Source: Portunus trituberculatus (taxonomy: Eukaryota > Arthropoda > Malacostraca > Decapoda > Portunidae). Taken from it: 64,000 nucleotides of DNA. Under the pieces are notes generated by a model. It had not been told where the DNA came from. It worked only from the letters and a program-made list of their open reading frames with translations, and searched no databases. Numbering within the stretch: position 1 is the first letter of the stretch; every line of letters begins with the position of its first letter. The DNA is taken from NCBI RefSeq assembly GCF_017591435.1, contig NC_059277.1, positions 3,790,001 to 3,854,000 of the forward strand. The letters are read 5' to 3'. Below are positions 18,549-34,620 of this stretch, one piece after another. The translations under genes and the position numbers were made by a program.

Positions 18549-18644
18549 GAGCAGCAACAAACACTCCGGATGAAAGAGTAGAGAGAGAAAAAATAAATAT
18601 TGCTAAAGGAAAGCGTAAAGCTTCAATCCAAGTAAAACTCAATA

Positions 18645-18815
18645 AAAGAGGAGAAGAAGGAGGAAGAGGAAGAGGAGGAGGAGGAGGAGGGAAGAAGAGG
18701 AGGAGGAGGAGGAGGAGGAGGAGGAGGAGGAGGAGGAGGAGAAGGAAGAAGAAGAAGATGGAGAGGAGAAGGAGGAGGAGTAGGAGGAGGAGGAGGATGA
18801 GGAGGAGAGAAGTGG
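18645..18815. repeat. (GGA)n purine tract
   Basis: A GGA/GAA triplet array, almost purely purine on the plus strand. Confidence 0.95.
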
Positions 18816-19019
18816 GAGATAAAGAGTGAAGAGGCCATAACAAAGAATAAAAAGCATCCAATATCTAATTGCAGCAATAAATTCTCCCCTGGAAATGGTT
18901 CAGAGATAAGAGTCACACTATTTGATGAGTCCAAAGGTGAAGAGAGACACATCCATAACGTGATCTCCTTCAACTAGGCAGCGCGACTCCCCTTCCTCCC
19001 TCAGGTGTTGCTGCACGAG

Positions 19020-19331
<312 letters not shown>

Positions 19332-19460
19332 ACATCGTGCGAAATTATGTCAGCGTGTCAGCCTCGATTGGAGCAGGGAGGGGAGGCAGGGGGGGTGGAG
19401 TTTTACAACTGTTATTACCTTTTATCTGGAACACTTTGAAAACATTGTTTTATGACCGAG

Positions 19461-20179
<719 letters not shown>

Positions 20180-21205
20180 GTTTTTTTATTCTTATGGCAC
20201 CGGCAAGGGCAAGATAAATTGCAATAAAAAAATGCCCACTGAGGTGCCACGCCTGTACAAAGACAAAAACATTAACCAAAACCAGAGAATATCTTGAAAC
20301 CTCTCTTGAAAAAGTTCAAGTCACAGGAAGCTGAAAATACAGAAGCAGGCAAGGAGTTCCAGAGTTTACTAGAGGAAAGGATGAATGATTGGGAATACTA
20401 GTTAACTCGTTCATTAGAGAGGTGAACAAAATCGCTGTGAGAGAAAGAAGAAAGTCATGTACTGCGAGGCCACTGGAGGAGGGGAGGCATACAGTAAGCA
20501 AGATCAGAGGAACAGTTGGTATGAAAATAACGGTAGAAGAAAGCATGATGTGGAACATTGCGGCTATGAGAAAGACGTTGAAGACTGTTAGAGGAAAGGA
20601 ACTGATACGACGAAAAGCTTTTGATTCCACCCTGTCTGTCTAAAAAAAGTTTTATGAGTTATGAGTGGAACCGCCCCTCCTCCCCCGCATATACATGAAA
20701 AGCATACAACATACGTGGACGGATAAGGCCCTGGTACAGAATTAGCAGTATGGAAAAGGATGAAAAAAGACTCCTAACGCCTAACTTCATAGAAACTGTT
20801 TTAGCTAGAGATGAGATGTGAAGCTTCCAGTTTAGATTATAAAGGGTGGAACGAGGATGTACTGTGTAGAAAAGCGAGACAGTTGAGTGTCATTGAAGAA
20901 GATTTATTAGTTGTCTGGAAGATTTGTCGAGTTAATAGATGGAGGAAATGAGTCCTGAGGCATTGAACACTACTAAGTTTGCTCTGCTCCAATCAGAAAT
21001 TTTATAGAGATCAGAAGTTGGGCGTTTTGTGGCGTCCCTGCGTGATCTGTTTACTTCCTGAAGGTTTGATTGTCTATGAAAAGACATGGACAAGTCTGGT
21101 GTGGTATCATAAGCTTGGGAGTGAATAGGAAAAGAAGCTTCGTTTAAAAGATGTTTAATGAAGAGAGTGGGTGACAGGACAAAACCTTGAACACACCACC
21201 TCCCA
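20180..21205 (-). mobile_element. 5'-truncated dead LINE (non-LTR reverse transcriptase C-terminal part)
   Basis: Minus-strand translation, crossing several frames and stops, follows the end of a decapod non-LTR retrotransposon: a VLSxTLF-like start near 21180, the catalytic box region SYADDT read here as SQAYDT (about 21122-21105), ISDWSRANLVVFNAS, VESKAFRRISSFPLT (about 20630), FFYRYFHTNCSSDLAYCMPP, and KLWNSLPASVF (about 20367-20335). The 3' end has the TTGCCCTTGCCGGT block and an A-rich tail near 20180. The two catalytic Asp residues are not preserved and frames are broken, so it is a pseudogene. The 104-codon open frame at 20316-20630 is part of it. Confidence 0.8.
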
Positions 21206-22610
21206 GTTGAAAACTCTTCCTCGTCGGAATCTATAAAAAGCGATTAAATTTATACTTATTTTTTCCATTTTCCCATTCAGAGATCTTTCGTCCCCTAGTC
21301 TTCTTTTGTTTGCATGATAGAATAAATGCCCCTGGTCATCGTCCCTGCCTCATTGTCCCTCCCTCAATTACTCATCATAGCGCAATGTTTCTAGTCATGT
21401 TCCCCAGCGAGCGGTCATCCCAACACAGTGCACAAGTGGCCCACATCTAAATTTCATAATGACAAAGGCAACAAGTCTCTGGGAAACAACACGGTCTTGT
21501 TTTTCTTGTGGGCGGCACAGACTTCCTTTTGTCCTCGGCCTTGTGTGTTCGTTCAAGGCTTTCGATGAGAAAAAAAGTAAATAAATAAATGAAATATTGA
21601 TATTGTCATAATTGTGAAGCATATTACACTCACTGTTTATTTTTCTTCTTCGAAACTTTTCATGTGATTTCTAACATTTCAAAGAGGAAAAAAAATAAGA
21701 AAAGAAAAAAAAGGCAAGTTACTTTCAATCAGTACTGACAAGTGTACGGAAGAGGTTTGCCGCTAAAGAAAAAGGTTGCTGCGTTTCTCTAAGACTATGC
21801 AAAAGTTCACCACATACGTTATATCATTATATTATTATGGCACTGAGAGAGGCTTGTGTTCTTTGAGCGTCTTCTAGTTTCTGTTATTTGAGATTCTAAG
21901 GTTCAAAGTGACCTGTCAGATGCTTGTCCTCCCTAGCTGGTGAGTGTCGCCATGTGATTCTTGGTGGTCGGGCGGCCTAACTGGTTCGTCTACGTTCCAC
22001 CACAGAAGGCAAAAGCCGACACGCGCAAAATTTCCACTGACCAGATTTTCCACTGACTGACTGATAAGTGGTGGCCGAGCGTTTTTGGAGAGCAACAGAT
22101 TGAGGTAATTTCCTGGAGACCGTCTGAAAGGACAGCAAGCCTCCACCCCTTCATTTTAAGCCTCGCAGCTGTCACATTACGGTGGACGCGAAGCGCTTAG
22201 CGAGCTGTAATATCCTTGAGTGTTCCGTCGACAGTTTATTACATTCCTGTCGCTTCCAACCACTGTCCGGTCATTGCAGGCACACGCTCATCTCGCGTTA
22301 TTGCGGATTCTTAGCTCTGTTATTAGCACTGCGATTTCCTGCATCTCTCGGACGACCAACTTTTTTTTTTTTATTCTTATTTATACCATTTAGAGGAGAT
22401 TTCTTGTATCAACATTTAGCTATTGTATAGATTTTTTTTGTCTCATTGGTCTATATGGTAAGCCTCCTTCTATGTGTTACACACTGAATAGACAACTTGA
22501 TGTATTTGTAAAAGCGCGATAGCCTATATCTGTTGTAGAATTTATGCATTAACAGTAACTATTAACTCCCAGTTTCCTCCACACCTGGTCCTATCTTCGC
22601 TGGTCCAAGT
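21206..22610. other. Unique sequence, nothing recognised
   Basis: Short open frames only. GC rises around 21900-22350. I see no similarity to a known family. Confidence 0.45.
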
Positions 22611-22614
22611 GCAT

Positions 22615-22616
<2 letters not shown>

Positions 22617-22662
<46 letters not shown>
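22617..22662. repeat. (CA)n array
   Basis: About 23 CA units. Confidence 0.95.
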
Positions 22663-23581
<919 letters not shown>

Positions 23582-23655
23582 GTTGTTCATCGTGCTCGGC
23601 TTGACACGCCATCACACACCAAGAACTACACTGATTGGGCAGCACTGTACGAAAC

Positions 23656-23971
<316 letters not shown>

Positions 23972-24338
23972 AGTTTATTATAACATTGAATTATACGAAC
24001 AAACATATCACGTAATAGTTAACTGACCCTCTCCATCTCTCCTCGTCCTCCATTTCCTCCTCCTTCTCCTCCTGCTCCTCCTTCTCTCCCTCCTCCTCCT
24101 CCTCCTCCTCCTGTCTTTATTTATTATATCCTTTAGTTACAGCATCCCTTACCTTTCCAGTGATTTATTTTTCTCCTATTCTTTATCTTTAACATCCGAA
24201 CCGTTGTCTCCATCTAATTGCTCTCTTCCTGACATCATTGTTTTATATACTTCAATAAACGAATAGATTCTAAAACGCAATCTATTAATTGTCTATGAAG
24301 CTAAAATTTATATTATTATGTTTTACGTGTGGATACTG

Positions 24339-24341
<3 letters not shown>

Positions 24342-24402
<61 letters not shown>
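24342..24402. repeat. (GA)n array
   Basis: About 30 GA units. DNA from 24403 to 25117 is AT-rich and unique with nothing recognised. Confidence 0.95.
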
Positions 24403-24406
<4 letters not shown>

Positions 24407-25114
24407 CGAACTCACGGTATTGCCACCCCCTAAAAAAAAGGTAGAACGGAAGTGAGTTTCAAATGGCTTGCCCAGTAGAGAATGATAAACTGTAATTGGG
24501 AGAGTTACATCCAGCCCCCAATTACGCAGCGTTGCCTGAACACATGCAATATAGTATTCTCAGGGCACGTTATAATCTAGTGCTCTTGTCCCCAGTCTGC
24601 TGTTTGTCGCTCCCATTGCATCCCCGGGGCCTTGAAATAGAACACGAGGGGGTGACTTGAAAAATTACACTTAGATCTTATTCTTTCTCGATGTGAAAAT
24701 GAAAATGTTGCTTATTCTTTTATTTTTAGTGAGTGGATTATTAATTTTCTCGTTTGGTTTTACTGTCAATTCTTATTTTTTTCTTAAAGTGGAAATGAGG
24801 AGGTTTACAATTCATTGATCTATTTTCTTTTTATTTGCTAGTGAGTGAATTGTGATTTTTGTCGTGTGGTTAATGTGTTTTGCTTCGTTGCTTTTAATAA
24901 AATATATTCTTTTTCTGTTTTCGTTTCTAATCTCTAATGATGTACTCTTATTTTGCTTTGAGTTTTTTTTTTTATTTAAATGACAAATGAAAAATGAACT
25001 GCTGCATGTTTCACGTGTTAGGTTTTGTAATTTCAAACAATAAACATTTTTTTTGTTTTAATTAATTTAGGTGAATGAACACTGTAAATACTCGTGTAAT
25101 TATCTTTCTGTTAT

Positions 25115-25117
<3 letters not shown>

Positions 25118-25192
<75 letters not shown>
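25118..25192. repeat. (TC)n array
   Basis: About 37 TC units. Confidence 0.97.
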
Positions 25193-25193
<1 letters not shown>

Positions 25194-25319
25194 ACAAACT
25201 TGTAAAGTGAGTCAAGGAGTAAGAAAGTTGAACGAGCAAAAGTCTCCCACAAGTACCCAAACAAGCCACTGTGTGAAAAATTCCTCCTCGTAAAACAGCA
25301 AGACTTGGACAGAATTTGA

Positions 25320-26110
25320 ATATGTCACCCGCCTGCTACCCTCTTCCGCCTCACGTCGCTGCCCTTGCCCTCCTCTCCCTCTCACCACATCTTATACCAA
25401 CCCACCTCTTCCTCTCTCTTACAATGCTTTACTTTCACATTTCACACTGTCTTACGAATCTCACTCCTTTTTTCCTCTCTCCTATAATGATTTCCTTTTC
25501 TTCTTTTCCTAATTTTCTTTTCCCCCTTCTCAGCCTCTCTTTCTCTTTTACGATCCTTTTGCTACTCATTTATTCTACCTCTTTCTCCCTTTTCTATATT
25601 CCTATACTGTCTTTAACTCTTTCACATTTTTCCTTCTGCCTCTATCTTATCATCCTTTTATTTTTTCTTTAGCTTCATTTTTTTTATCTTTTCACAATTT
25701 CCTTTCGCTTCCTACTCACCACAATCTCATTTTTTCCTTTTTTTTTTTCTCTTCCATCATCCTTTTTTCTTGAACACTTTCACACATTTTTCCTTTACTT
25801 CCTTCTCATTAGAATCCTATCTCTTCCCCCTCCTTCCATTTCTTTTCTCCCTTAAGCCCCTCCACCCTGCGCCATCTCCTCCCCCAACAACACTTTCATC
25901 TTACACTAAACTCTTCACACCAACTTTTACTACTACTTCACTCCCCTTGCTCATCCTCTTCCACCAGATGCTCCCTACCACCAACCAACCAACCAACCAG
26001 CCAGCCAGCCAACCTTTCCTAACCACAACCCATTTCCTCCAGAGCTTATTTACACTTCTTCCTCTGCCTCCACCAGCCACCCCCTCTCCCACGCCACCGT
26101 CACCGCCTCC
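25320..26110. repeat. Long polypyrimidine tract
   Basis: Nearly 800 bp strongly biased to C and T on the plus strand without a strict unit, with short (CCAA)n and CCT-rich parts at its end. Open frames here are artefacts of composition. Confidence 0.85.
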
Positions 26111-26119
26111 GCCTGCATA

Positions 26120-27660
26120 GACACACGGGGAGAGAGAGGCAGAGGGGCGGGAGGGGAGGTAGAAGCCGCGTGTCCTAAGTTCCATTAATAACAGATTATC
26201 AGTTCTCTTACACCATTACGGGCCAAAGGGAGTGATGGAGCGAGCAGAACAGGAGGAGAGAGAGAGGGAGGGAGGAGGGAGAGAGGGAGGGAAGGTTTCA
26301 GATATGTGTGATAAATGAAAGGTTCGTCTGGCAAGGGCCTCAGGGATGATAGACGAGTTTATTTACCCATTTTGACATTTTAATTACTAAAAGAATGAGC
26401 CACTTGTTCCCCGAGGGATGCTGATCACTTCTCTGCTTCATTTTCCTAAAAGCACCGATCTAAATTATCTGGAATTATGATATCATTACGTTCTACTACG
26501 TCCCATTCTTCCCTTCCGGTGCCTCGCGTCAGGTATTAGGTGTTCCTTGCACATCACTTACATTAAGACATTTCTCGCTCACGTCTCACCTGCCCCACTC
26601 ATTTTATTTTTTACGTGAATGTACTTCGGAAATTTATACTTGCGTCTTTCTTTATTTTCAAAATATCAAAATTTGTAAAACATCTAAAAGGAGTAGATAT
26701 TGAATATTACCCGAATCAATATTAATAAAAAAACTCAAATTTGTATAATGCAAAAGATAATTTCATGTATTAACTTTCACTTTACATATTTAATCATAAT
26801 ATTTTAATCTTGAAAAATCTATATAATTTATGTGGAAAGTACTTAACGTTACTATTTCTAAAACCCAAAACCTACATAACTTAAAGAAAATATTTGAAAT
26901 GCTCTTCATCATGCTTTCAATTTCATCAGAGGCTCTTAATCTTGAGTAAAAGCGATCAGACGAAAAATATTGCGCCCACGTCTCTCTCGCCTCGTGTGCT
27001 CTCTTCAACACCAACAAGTTCGACCAACTTATTGACGCCCACACAAAATACGTAGCGAAATAAAGAAAAAATGTGAGTGCATATTTCCAGTGTTCCGCGA
27101 GAATGACAACACTGAATTCAGGCTTAATTGCACCGACAAAAATAACTGGCAGTGTCACGCCAGTACAAGTCGACCTTTCTCGACTCTATATATATATTTC
27201 CCAAGTATTTTTTCCCCACACCGATATGGCTGCGCTACATTGATATACAGCCATGTTAGTGCCATCGCCACTTTATTTCATTCAATTTTTTGTCATGTCC
27301 GATTTTTATCTATTTTTATTTTAGTTTTTTTTTTTCTCTTTTCCATATCGATATCGAAGTGAATTCCGCGCACGACATTCAGGTTACTCTGTCTTTATCT
27401 CCGTTTTCCGTTTTCTATTTTTCTTTCGATGAGTTCTAATGAAAACGTGAGCCATGCGCACTTAGTATATGATAGTTTGCTATTTGTTGGCTTTTTTCTA
27501 AATCTTGTCTTCATTTTCCATTTTCCGAGGGTGACTTGAGAGCAGAACGTGACAAAAGCAATGATGTGATACTTTGCTCTTTTTCTCGGGATCAATTGAA
27601 ACTGCAGGACGTAAGACAAACACAGCAACATGACAGGGTGGTAGTTTTCCAGGGAACGAT
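26120..27660. other. Mostly unique sequence
   Basis: AT-rich. A GC-richer island at 26950-27160 is open on both strands (see findings). Otherwise nothing recognised. Confidence 0.45.
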
Positions 27661-28005
27661 CGGGAAGGGAGGGTAAAAAAAACGTCATGTTCCTGGAGGA
27701 GGGAAAGGGAAGGAGGGGGATTAAAGCAGTAAAGTATTCAAGAGTATGGGAAGTTTTCTGGGGGAGAGAGATAAGGGAGGTTGGGTGATACTGTCATGTT
27801 CTTGGTGCGTGGGAGTTTTCCAGGGAAGTTAAGGAGGAAGTGGGAAGGAAAATAAGGTCTTTAGAGATACGGGAAGTTTTGTGGAGGGGAAGATGTGGAA
27901 TAGGGCAGTATATATTCATGGTTAAGGAAGTTTTGTTAGGAAAAGAAATGTAAGGGAGAAAGATAAAGTTAAAGAAAAGAGGAAAAACGTGATGAAGGTA
28001 GGATT

Positions 28006-28090
<85 letters not shown>

Positions 28091-28560
28091 CAATTACATT
28101 ATAGGATAGAGGATGGGGAAGAATCAGTTCTGTGGTAAGAAGTATTGGCAATGTAGGAAGTTTTAGAGGGAAGAAGAAAAAAAATACTCTTAACTTAGGA
28201 AGTTCCAGAGAAGGTTAGTGGAGAGAGGAAGCGGCAATGATCTAAAATGTGGAGAGTTTTCCAAGACAGAGAAGGAGAGGAGGGAGGCGATGATGAAGGG
28301 GAAATGGGAGATTAACATAAGGTTTGTGATGTGGGGAAATTTTATCTATCTCTATTTTTGGGAGGCATTTGGAGGTTGGCGGTGTTTGGGGATCAGTGAA
28401 GAGGGCGAAGAAGAGAGGATGATACTGATGGGAAAAGAAGAAATGGGAGGGGTGAATGATACGGGTGACATGAAGCTTGTAGTATTGGGGAAACTGTTCT
28501 TCGGGTGTGGTAAGGGTGAAGAAAATGAAGAAATATAATAGTTTTCGTTTGTGTGTATGC
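27660..28560. repeat. Purine-rich tract with (GA)n at 28013-28086
   Basis: Plus strand dominated by A and G. GGGAAGTTTT-like blocks (GGAAGTTTTCTGGG, GGGAGTTTTCCAGG, GGAAGTTTTGTGG, GGAAGTTTTGTTAGG, GGAAGTTTTAGAGGG) recur every 60-130 bp, pointing to an old degenerate tandem array around the GA repeat. Confidence 0.65.
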
Positions 28561-28879
28561 AAAAAAAAAACAAATAAATAAATAAAAACAGTGAAATAGT
28601 GTTCTGAGCTTTGCGTGCAAGTTTGTGTGTATGTGTGTGTGTCGGCGTGCGTGTGTCAGCAGCCGTGGGTTCGTTACAAAGGCACTTGGTCTGGGCTGCT
28701 AATTAGCTCTTCCGTGGCTCGCTTTGAGGGTGAGTGTGACGCAATGAGGCGGGGAGCGTTGTGAGCCCGCGAGACCAACCTTTGTCCGCCGCCACGCCAA
28801 GGATACTTTCATTATTTCAAATTATTTCGTCCCTTCTCTCCCGTGATTTATGCTGACAAACGATTCTGGGGTGAGGTGA

Positions 28880-29203
28880 TATGTGTTTTCCTTTCCTCTT
28901 CTATTTCATTGTCCCTCTCATTCCGTTTTCTTCTCTTCTCCTCCATCTTGCTTTCTCGGCGCAATTCTTTTCTTTTATCTCCTCTTTCATTGTTTCTTCC
29001 TTGCCGTTATCTCCTTCTCCGTCTTGGTCTCTTTACGCAATCCTTTTCTTTCATTTGTCCTGTATAGTTTCTTTCATTCCACTTTCTTTTTCTCTATTCT
29101 ACTTTCTTTGCGTTTTTCTTTTTCCTTTTTAAATTCTGGTTTTATGGGTTTCTTAAGTTACTTTTTCCTTCTAATTGATGATGTTGTGGTTGTTGTCGTC
29201 ATT

Positions 29204-29261
<58 letters not shown>

Positions 29262-29420
29262 CATCAGTGGTAGTAATTGTTCTAATCCTCCGCTTCCTTT
29301 TGTTTCTGGTTGATGTTATTGTTGTTGTTCTTCTTGTTGTTGTTCCTTTTCTTCTTGCTCTTCTCCTCCTCCTCCTCCTACTTCTCTTCCTCTTGCTTTT
29401 CTTCCCTACATACAAGTAGT
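28880..29420. repeat. Polypyrimidine tract with (TAG)n at 29201-29261
   Basis: Plus-strand C/T-rich block, then a TAG triplet array and a TTG/CTC-rich end. Confidence 0.85.
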
Positions 29421-29658
29421 TTTCCTTCCTTACAATATAACCGGAAACGGAGACTGAGTATATAGAAATAAGTACTAAAAAAGAACCTGGCCTTTATTGG
29501 TGCTGCCCTCCGCCAGCAAACTGAGAAGAGCTTCGCAACACACAAGTACCTGGCTGGACTCTTGAGACCACTTCACCAGGCTATTTGAGGCGCTATGTAC
29601 CCATCCTCTGGTTAATTTGTCACGGTTTCTCAAGTAGGGACGGGTGAATGAGGCACGT

Positions 29659-29660
<2 letters not shown>

Positions 29661-29698
<38 letters not shown>

Positions 29699-29713
29699 TT
29701 ATGTAAGGAATAG

Positions 29714-29749
<36 letters not shown>
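29661..29749. repeat. (GA)n and (TC)n inverted pair
   Basis: (GA)n 29661-29695 and (TC)n 29715-29749 are complementary across only about 20 bp, giving a potential stem of about 35 bp. Confidence 0.95.
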
Positions 29750-29752
<3 letters not shown>

Positions 29753-30059
29753 GTTCTCCTAGCTCAGCCATTTTTTCATACTAATACACAATTCATGTCG
29801 TTTAAATCATTATTGTAGTTTCCCATTTTTCATAATAATTCGTACATTCTAAGCATGATAAACGCCCCTTCCTGAATATATAAGGAGCAATTTTGGTTCA
29901 CCAGCGTAACACCAAACTGCAGATCTCAACACGTGAAGAAACACATATACACCTTGGAACACACATGACCTTCGGCTACTTCATGACTTTACATTCAGTC
30001 AAAGGTGAATAGAAGTTAGATCCAGAAAGTTGTGCGTATAACTCATCAGGAAAAAACTA

Positions 30060-30400
30060 ATAGTACTGATATTAATGGAGGTAAGTTTGGGGGAGGAGGA
30101 AGAGGAGGAAGGGGACGGGGAGAAGGAGAAACAGGAGCAGGAGGAGGAGAAGGAGGAGGAGGAAGAGGAGGAAGGGGACGGGGAGAAGGAGAAACAGGAG
30201 CAGGAGGAGGAAGAAGAGGAGGATGATGGTGAGAAAGATAAAGAGGAGCAGGAGGAGGAAGAAGAGGAGGGGATAGGGAGGAGGAAGAGGAGAAACAAAA
30301 TGAAGAGGAGGAGAAGGAGGAGGAGGCGGTGGGGGATGGGGAGAAGGAGGAGGAGGAGGAGGAAACAAGGAAAAATAGAAAAAAAATAAGTACAGAAAGG
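30060..30400. repeat. (GGA)n-rich purine tract with an internal duplication
   Basis: Almost pure purine. A segment of about 70 bp beginning GGAAGAGGAGGAAGGGGACG occurs twice in direct order (about 30097 and 30161). Confidence 0.9.
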
Positions 30401-30477
30401 GGAAGAAAAAAAAAAAAAAAAACAACGATAACAACAAAAGCAAAAACAAAATGAAAAAAAAAAAAACAATATCACCA

Positions 30478-30515
30478 CTACCACCACCACTACCACCACC
30501 ACCACCACCACCACT
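30478..30515. repeat. (CCA)n array
   Basis: About 12 CCA/CTA triplets. Confidence 0.9.
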
Positions 30516-30656
30516 CTAACAAAGAAGAGATCATGAGGCATAATAACAAGAAGGGAATAAGTAAGTAGATGCATTTGTCACGCCCTCAGCCCCGCCCACC
30601 TTTGCTTCAAGTGTCCAAGTGAAAAGCAAGGAATGTGTCTCAGCTGATATGACACG

Positions 30657-30678
30657 AGAAGAAGAAGAAGAAGAAGAA

Positions 30679-30726
<48 letters not shown>

Positions 30727-30730
30727 GAAG

Positions 30731-30768
<38 letters not shown>

Positions 30769-30816
30769 GACCATGAAGAAGCAGCAACAGCAAAAAGTAG
30801 GAAAAACAAACGAAGA

Positions 30817-30897
<81 letters not shown>

Positions 30898-30941
30898 TAA
30901 TAGGTATAAAATAAATCTCGCAGAACATATAGTTAGGCATT

Positions 30942-31002
<61 letters not shown>
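30657..31002. repeat. Serial (GAA)(GAT)(CAA) then (GA)n and (CA)n
   Basis: Consecutive triplet blocks of GAA, GAT and CAA to 30770, then (GA)n 30820-30894 and (CA)n 30943-31002. Confidence 0.95.
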
Positions 31003-31004
<2 letters not shown>

Positions 31005-31860
31005 CCTGTCCTCAGTGTGATCTATTTATCCCCTTCACACAAGCCAGCAAGCTCCTGAATTACTCCCCAAACTCAAATTACAAAGTTGACCCATCGGGGA
31101 GTGGCGCCCCCTTTATCACTGCCTCCACTGCTCACTACCAAGCGCCCTCCCTGCCAGCTTGCCACCCTACCACCACCCTGCCTGCGATTACTCTGCCACA
31201 GCTTAGCATGTCCTATATCAATTTTATTTAATTTTCTATATTCTGTGGTATTGTTTGTTTTCTACACTTACTATAAAAAAAACCTCTTCTCTCCTTTCCT
31301 TTCCTTCCCTTTCCTATGCATTTATATATATTTTTTAGTGATAGTATTAATAAATATTCCTCTGTCTTTTCGTAAATATCTTTCCCTTCTCTCCCGTCTT
31401 TTTAATGTGTATCTACATAAAGTTTGATTTACATGTAGGAGGAAATAGATTCTTGTGTGTTTTATTCGTAATTTCCTTTCCTTTCTTCTTCCTGTTTTTC
31501 CATTTCTCAATCGAGGTAGAGGTGGATGACAAGGAGCCTTTGTCTTAGCTGGCCTGTCCTTCAAAAGCATTACTATAGTACTCCCTAAACAAATAAAGCC
31601 GTTTTCTATGCCTACACGAACACTTTTACTTCCGTCCCTCTCTCCCAGTGTTTGACGTAATCTGGACGTATAAAGTAAAGAGAGCAATCGTGAATTCTTT
31701 TTTCTCCGCAGGTAACTATTGTGATTGCAGGAATTCATAGTGTATCGGAAAAGTTGAATTGTTCGCCTGTCAGTTTACATTGTTCAGAGTTGTACTTCTC
31801 CCTGTCAGTTATTCTTGTGACATGTGTCGAGAGTAAAGTTACATGATGAAAAGCCTTGGT
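31003..31860. other. Unique sequence, nothing firmly recognised
   Basis: Contains a 138-codon minus-strand frame (31322-31738), basic in composition and without recognisable motifs. I do not call it a gene. Confidence 0.4.
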
Positions 31861-31861
31861 T

Positions 31862-31864
<3 letters not shown>

Positions 31865-31918
<54 letters not shown>
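31865..31918. repeat. (AG)n array
   Basis: About 27 AG units. Confidence 0.95.
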
Positions 31919-31920
<2 letters not shown>

Positions 31921-32012
31921 TGTGAAAATAAATAAAATAGATAAACGAATAAGAAGTAAATAAAAGATCACAACGACGATAGATTCAGTTCTATTCCCTT
32001 CCCCTCAAACTA

Positions 32013-32941
<929 letters not shown>

Positions 32942-33007
<66 letters not shown>

Positions 33008-33349
33008 CGGGGGGAGAAAAATTGCAGTAAAACCAGTACATGTATCTGAGAGGAAACAAGCCCATCAGACAAGGTGCAACGGTACAAGGGAGGGAGGGAG
33101 GGAGTGAGGGAGGGAGGGAGAGCAGTGCATGAAAACGAGCTACTCCCTCCTTCAATCCCTCACTCCCTCTCCATCCTCCTCCAGCTCTTCCTTCCTCTCT
33201 CCCTCCACTAGTAACTCTCCCACCTCTTCCTCGGCGCCACTGGACAAGCCTCGGCCACCTCCTGCACAGACCACGAGCTCGGCACTTTACTAGATTAAAA
33301 AGAGGAGATTTCAGGCACGTTCTGAGTTTAATTAAAGGCTGGAGGTCCG

Positions 33350-33414
<65 letters not shown>
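32942..33414. repeat. (GA)n 32942-33005 and 33354-33414 flanking (GGGA)n
   Basis: Two GA arrays. Between them lie a short (GGGA)n run at about 33088-33120 and a pyrimidine-rich block. Confidence 0.95.
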
Positions 33415-33421
<7 letters not shown>

Positions 33422-33539
33422 GTCGCTCTGGATATACGCAAAGGCCATCAATATTCATCTAATCCAGAATAGCTATAAACAATACAAGACACACAGGTGA
33501 GAAGGCCGTCACACCAACCCGACACGTATTTCCTTCCCA

Positions 33540-34620
33540 CGTCACAGGTAAACGTGACGCTGTATTTTCCTTTCATATTTTCTCAGCTCTTGCTCTCTAC
33601 CTCTTCTTCCGAGCTTTTTATCATTATATTCTTGTTCTTTCTTTTTCTTTTTCCTTTTTCTCTTTATTTTCTTCTACCTCTTCTTCTTTCAATTTTTATT
33701 CTTATATTCTTGTTCTTCTTTTTCTTTTTCTCTTTATTTTCTTGAGTTTTGTTTTTGTTCCTCTTCTACGTTTTATTGTTATTTCTCATTTTTTCCCTTT
33801 GTCTTCGTATTTTTTCTTTTTTTTTTTACTTTTTATCCTTATGTTCTTGTTTTTCCTTTTCTTTTTCCTTTTCTCTTTATTTCCTTGTGTTTTGTTTTCC
33901 TCCTGTTCTATGTTTTACTGTTATTTGTCTTTCCCTTCATACTTTTCGTCTTTTATTTATCTTCTCTTTTCTACTTTTATCCTTATTCCTGCTTCTTTTC
34001 CCATTTTTTCTTTTCTTTTCGTATCCATTCCTTTTTTGTTTCCTCTTTCTTGTTTTTTTATCTTTATATTCTTGCCTCTTATATTTTTATCCTTCCTCTT
34101 CCTATTTTTTTTCAGCGTTTTCATCCATTTTCAATATTCATATTCCTATCTCTTCTTTTATATTCCTTTGTATTCCTCCTCCTCCATTCTCTTCCTCTTT
34201 CTTCTGCATATTTTCTTTGCTATATGTTTTTCTTACTCGTTCTTTTCTCTTTCTTCTCTTTCTCCTCCGCCTCCTCATCTTTTTTCTTCTCTATTTTTGT
34301 TCATGTTTTCTTATTTCTATTATCATTTTCGTCACCATTGTTGACATCCTCTTCCTCAACCTCTTTCCATGTTTTTCTTTCTCTTGTTCTTCTTTCCCTT
34401 CTCTCTTTCTCCTCCTCTTCTTCCTCATCTTCTTCTCTCCTCCTTTTGCTATTTATTTTCCATACTCCTTGTCCTCCTTGTTGTCGTCTTCCTCCTCCTC
34501 CTCCTACTCCTCTTCCTCCTACTCCTCCTCCTCCTACTCCTCTTCCCCCTCCTCCTCCTCCTCCTTCTCCTCTAACTCCTCTGCATCATCAAAATCAAGA
34601 AGCACTCACTCCAAACAGAG
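33540..34620. repeat. 1.1-kb polypyrimidine tract
   Basis: Plus strand is overwhelmingly T and C over about 1.1 kb, ending in CTC/CCT triplets. All three plus-strand frames stay open for long distances as Phe/Leu/Ser/Pro peptides (up to 292 codons), which is a composition effect. Confidence 0.9.

Noticed and set aside
20316..20630. 104-codon frame as a membrane-protein gene
   Set aside because: It lies within the decayed reverse-transcriptase region, and its hydrophobic stretch arises from a shifted frame.
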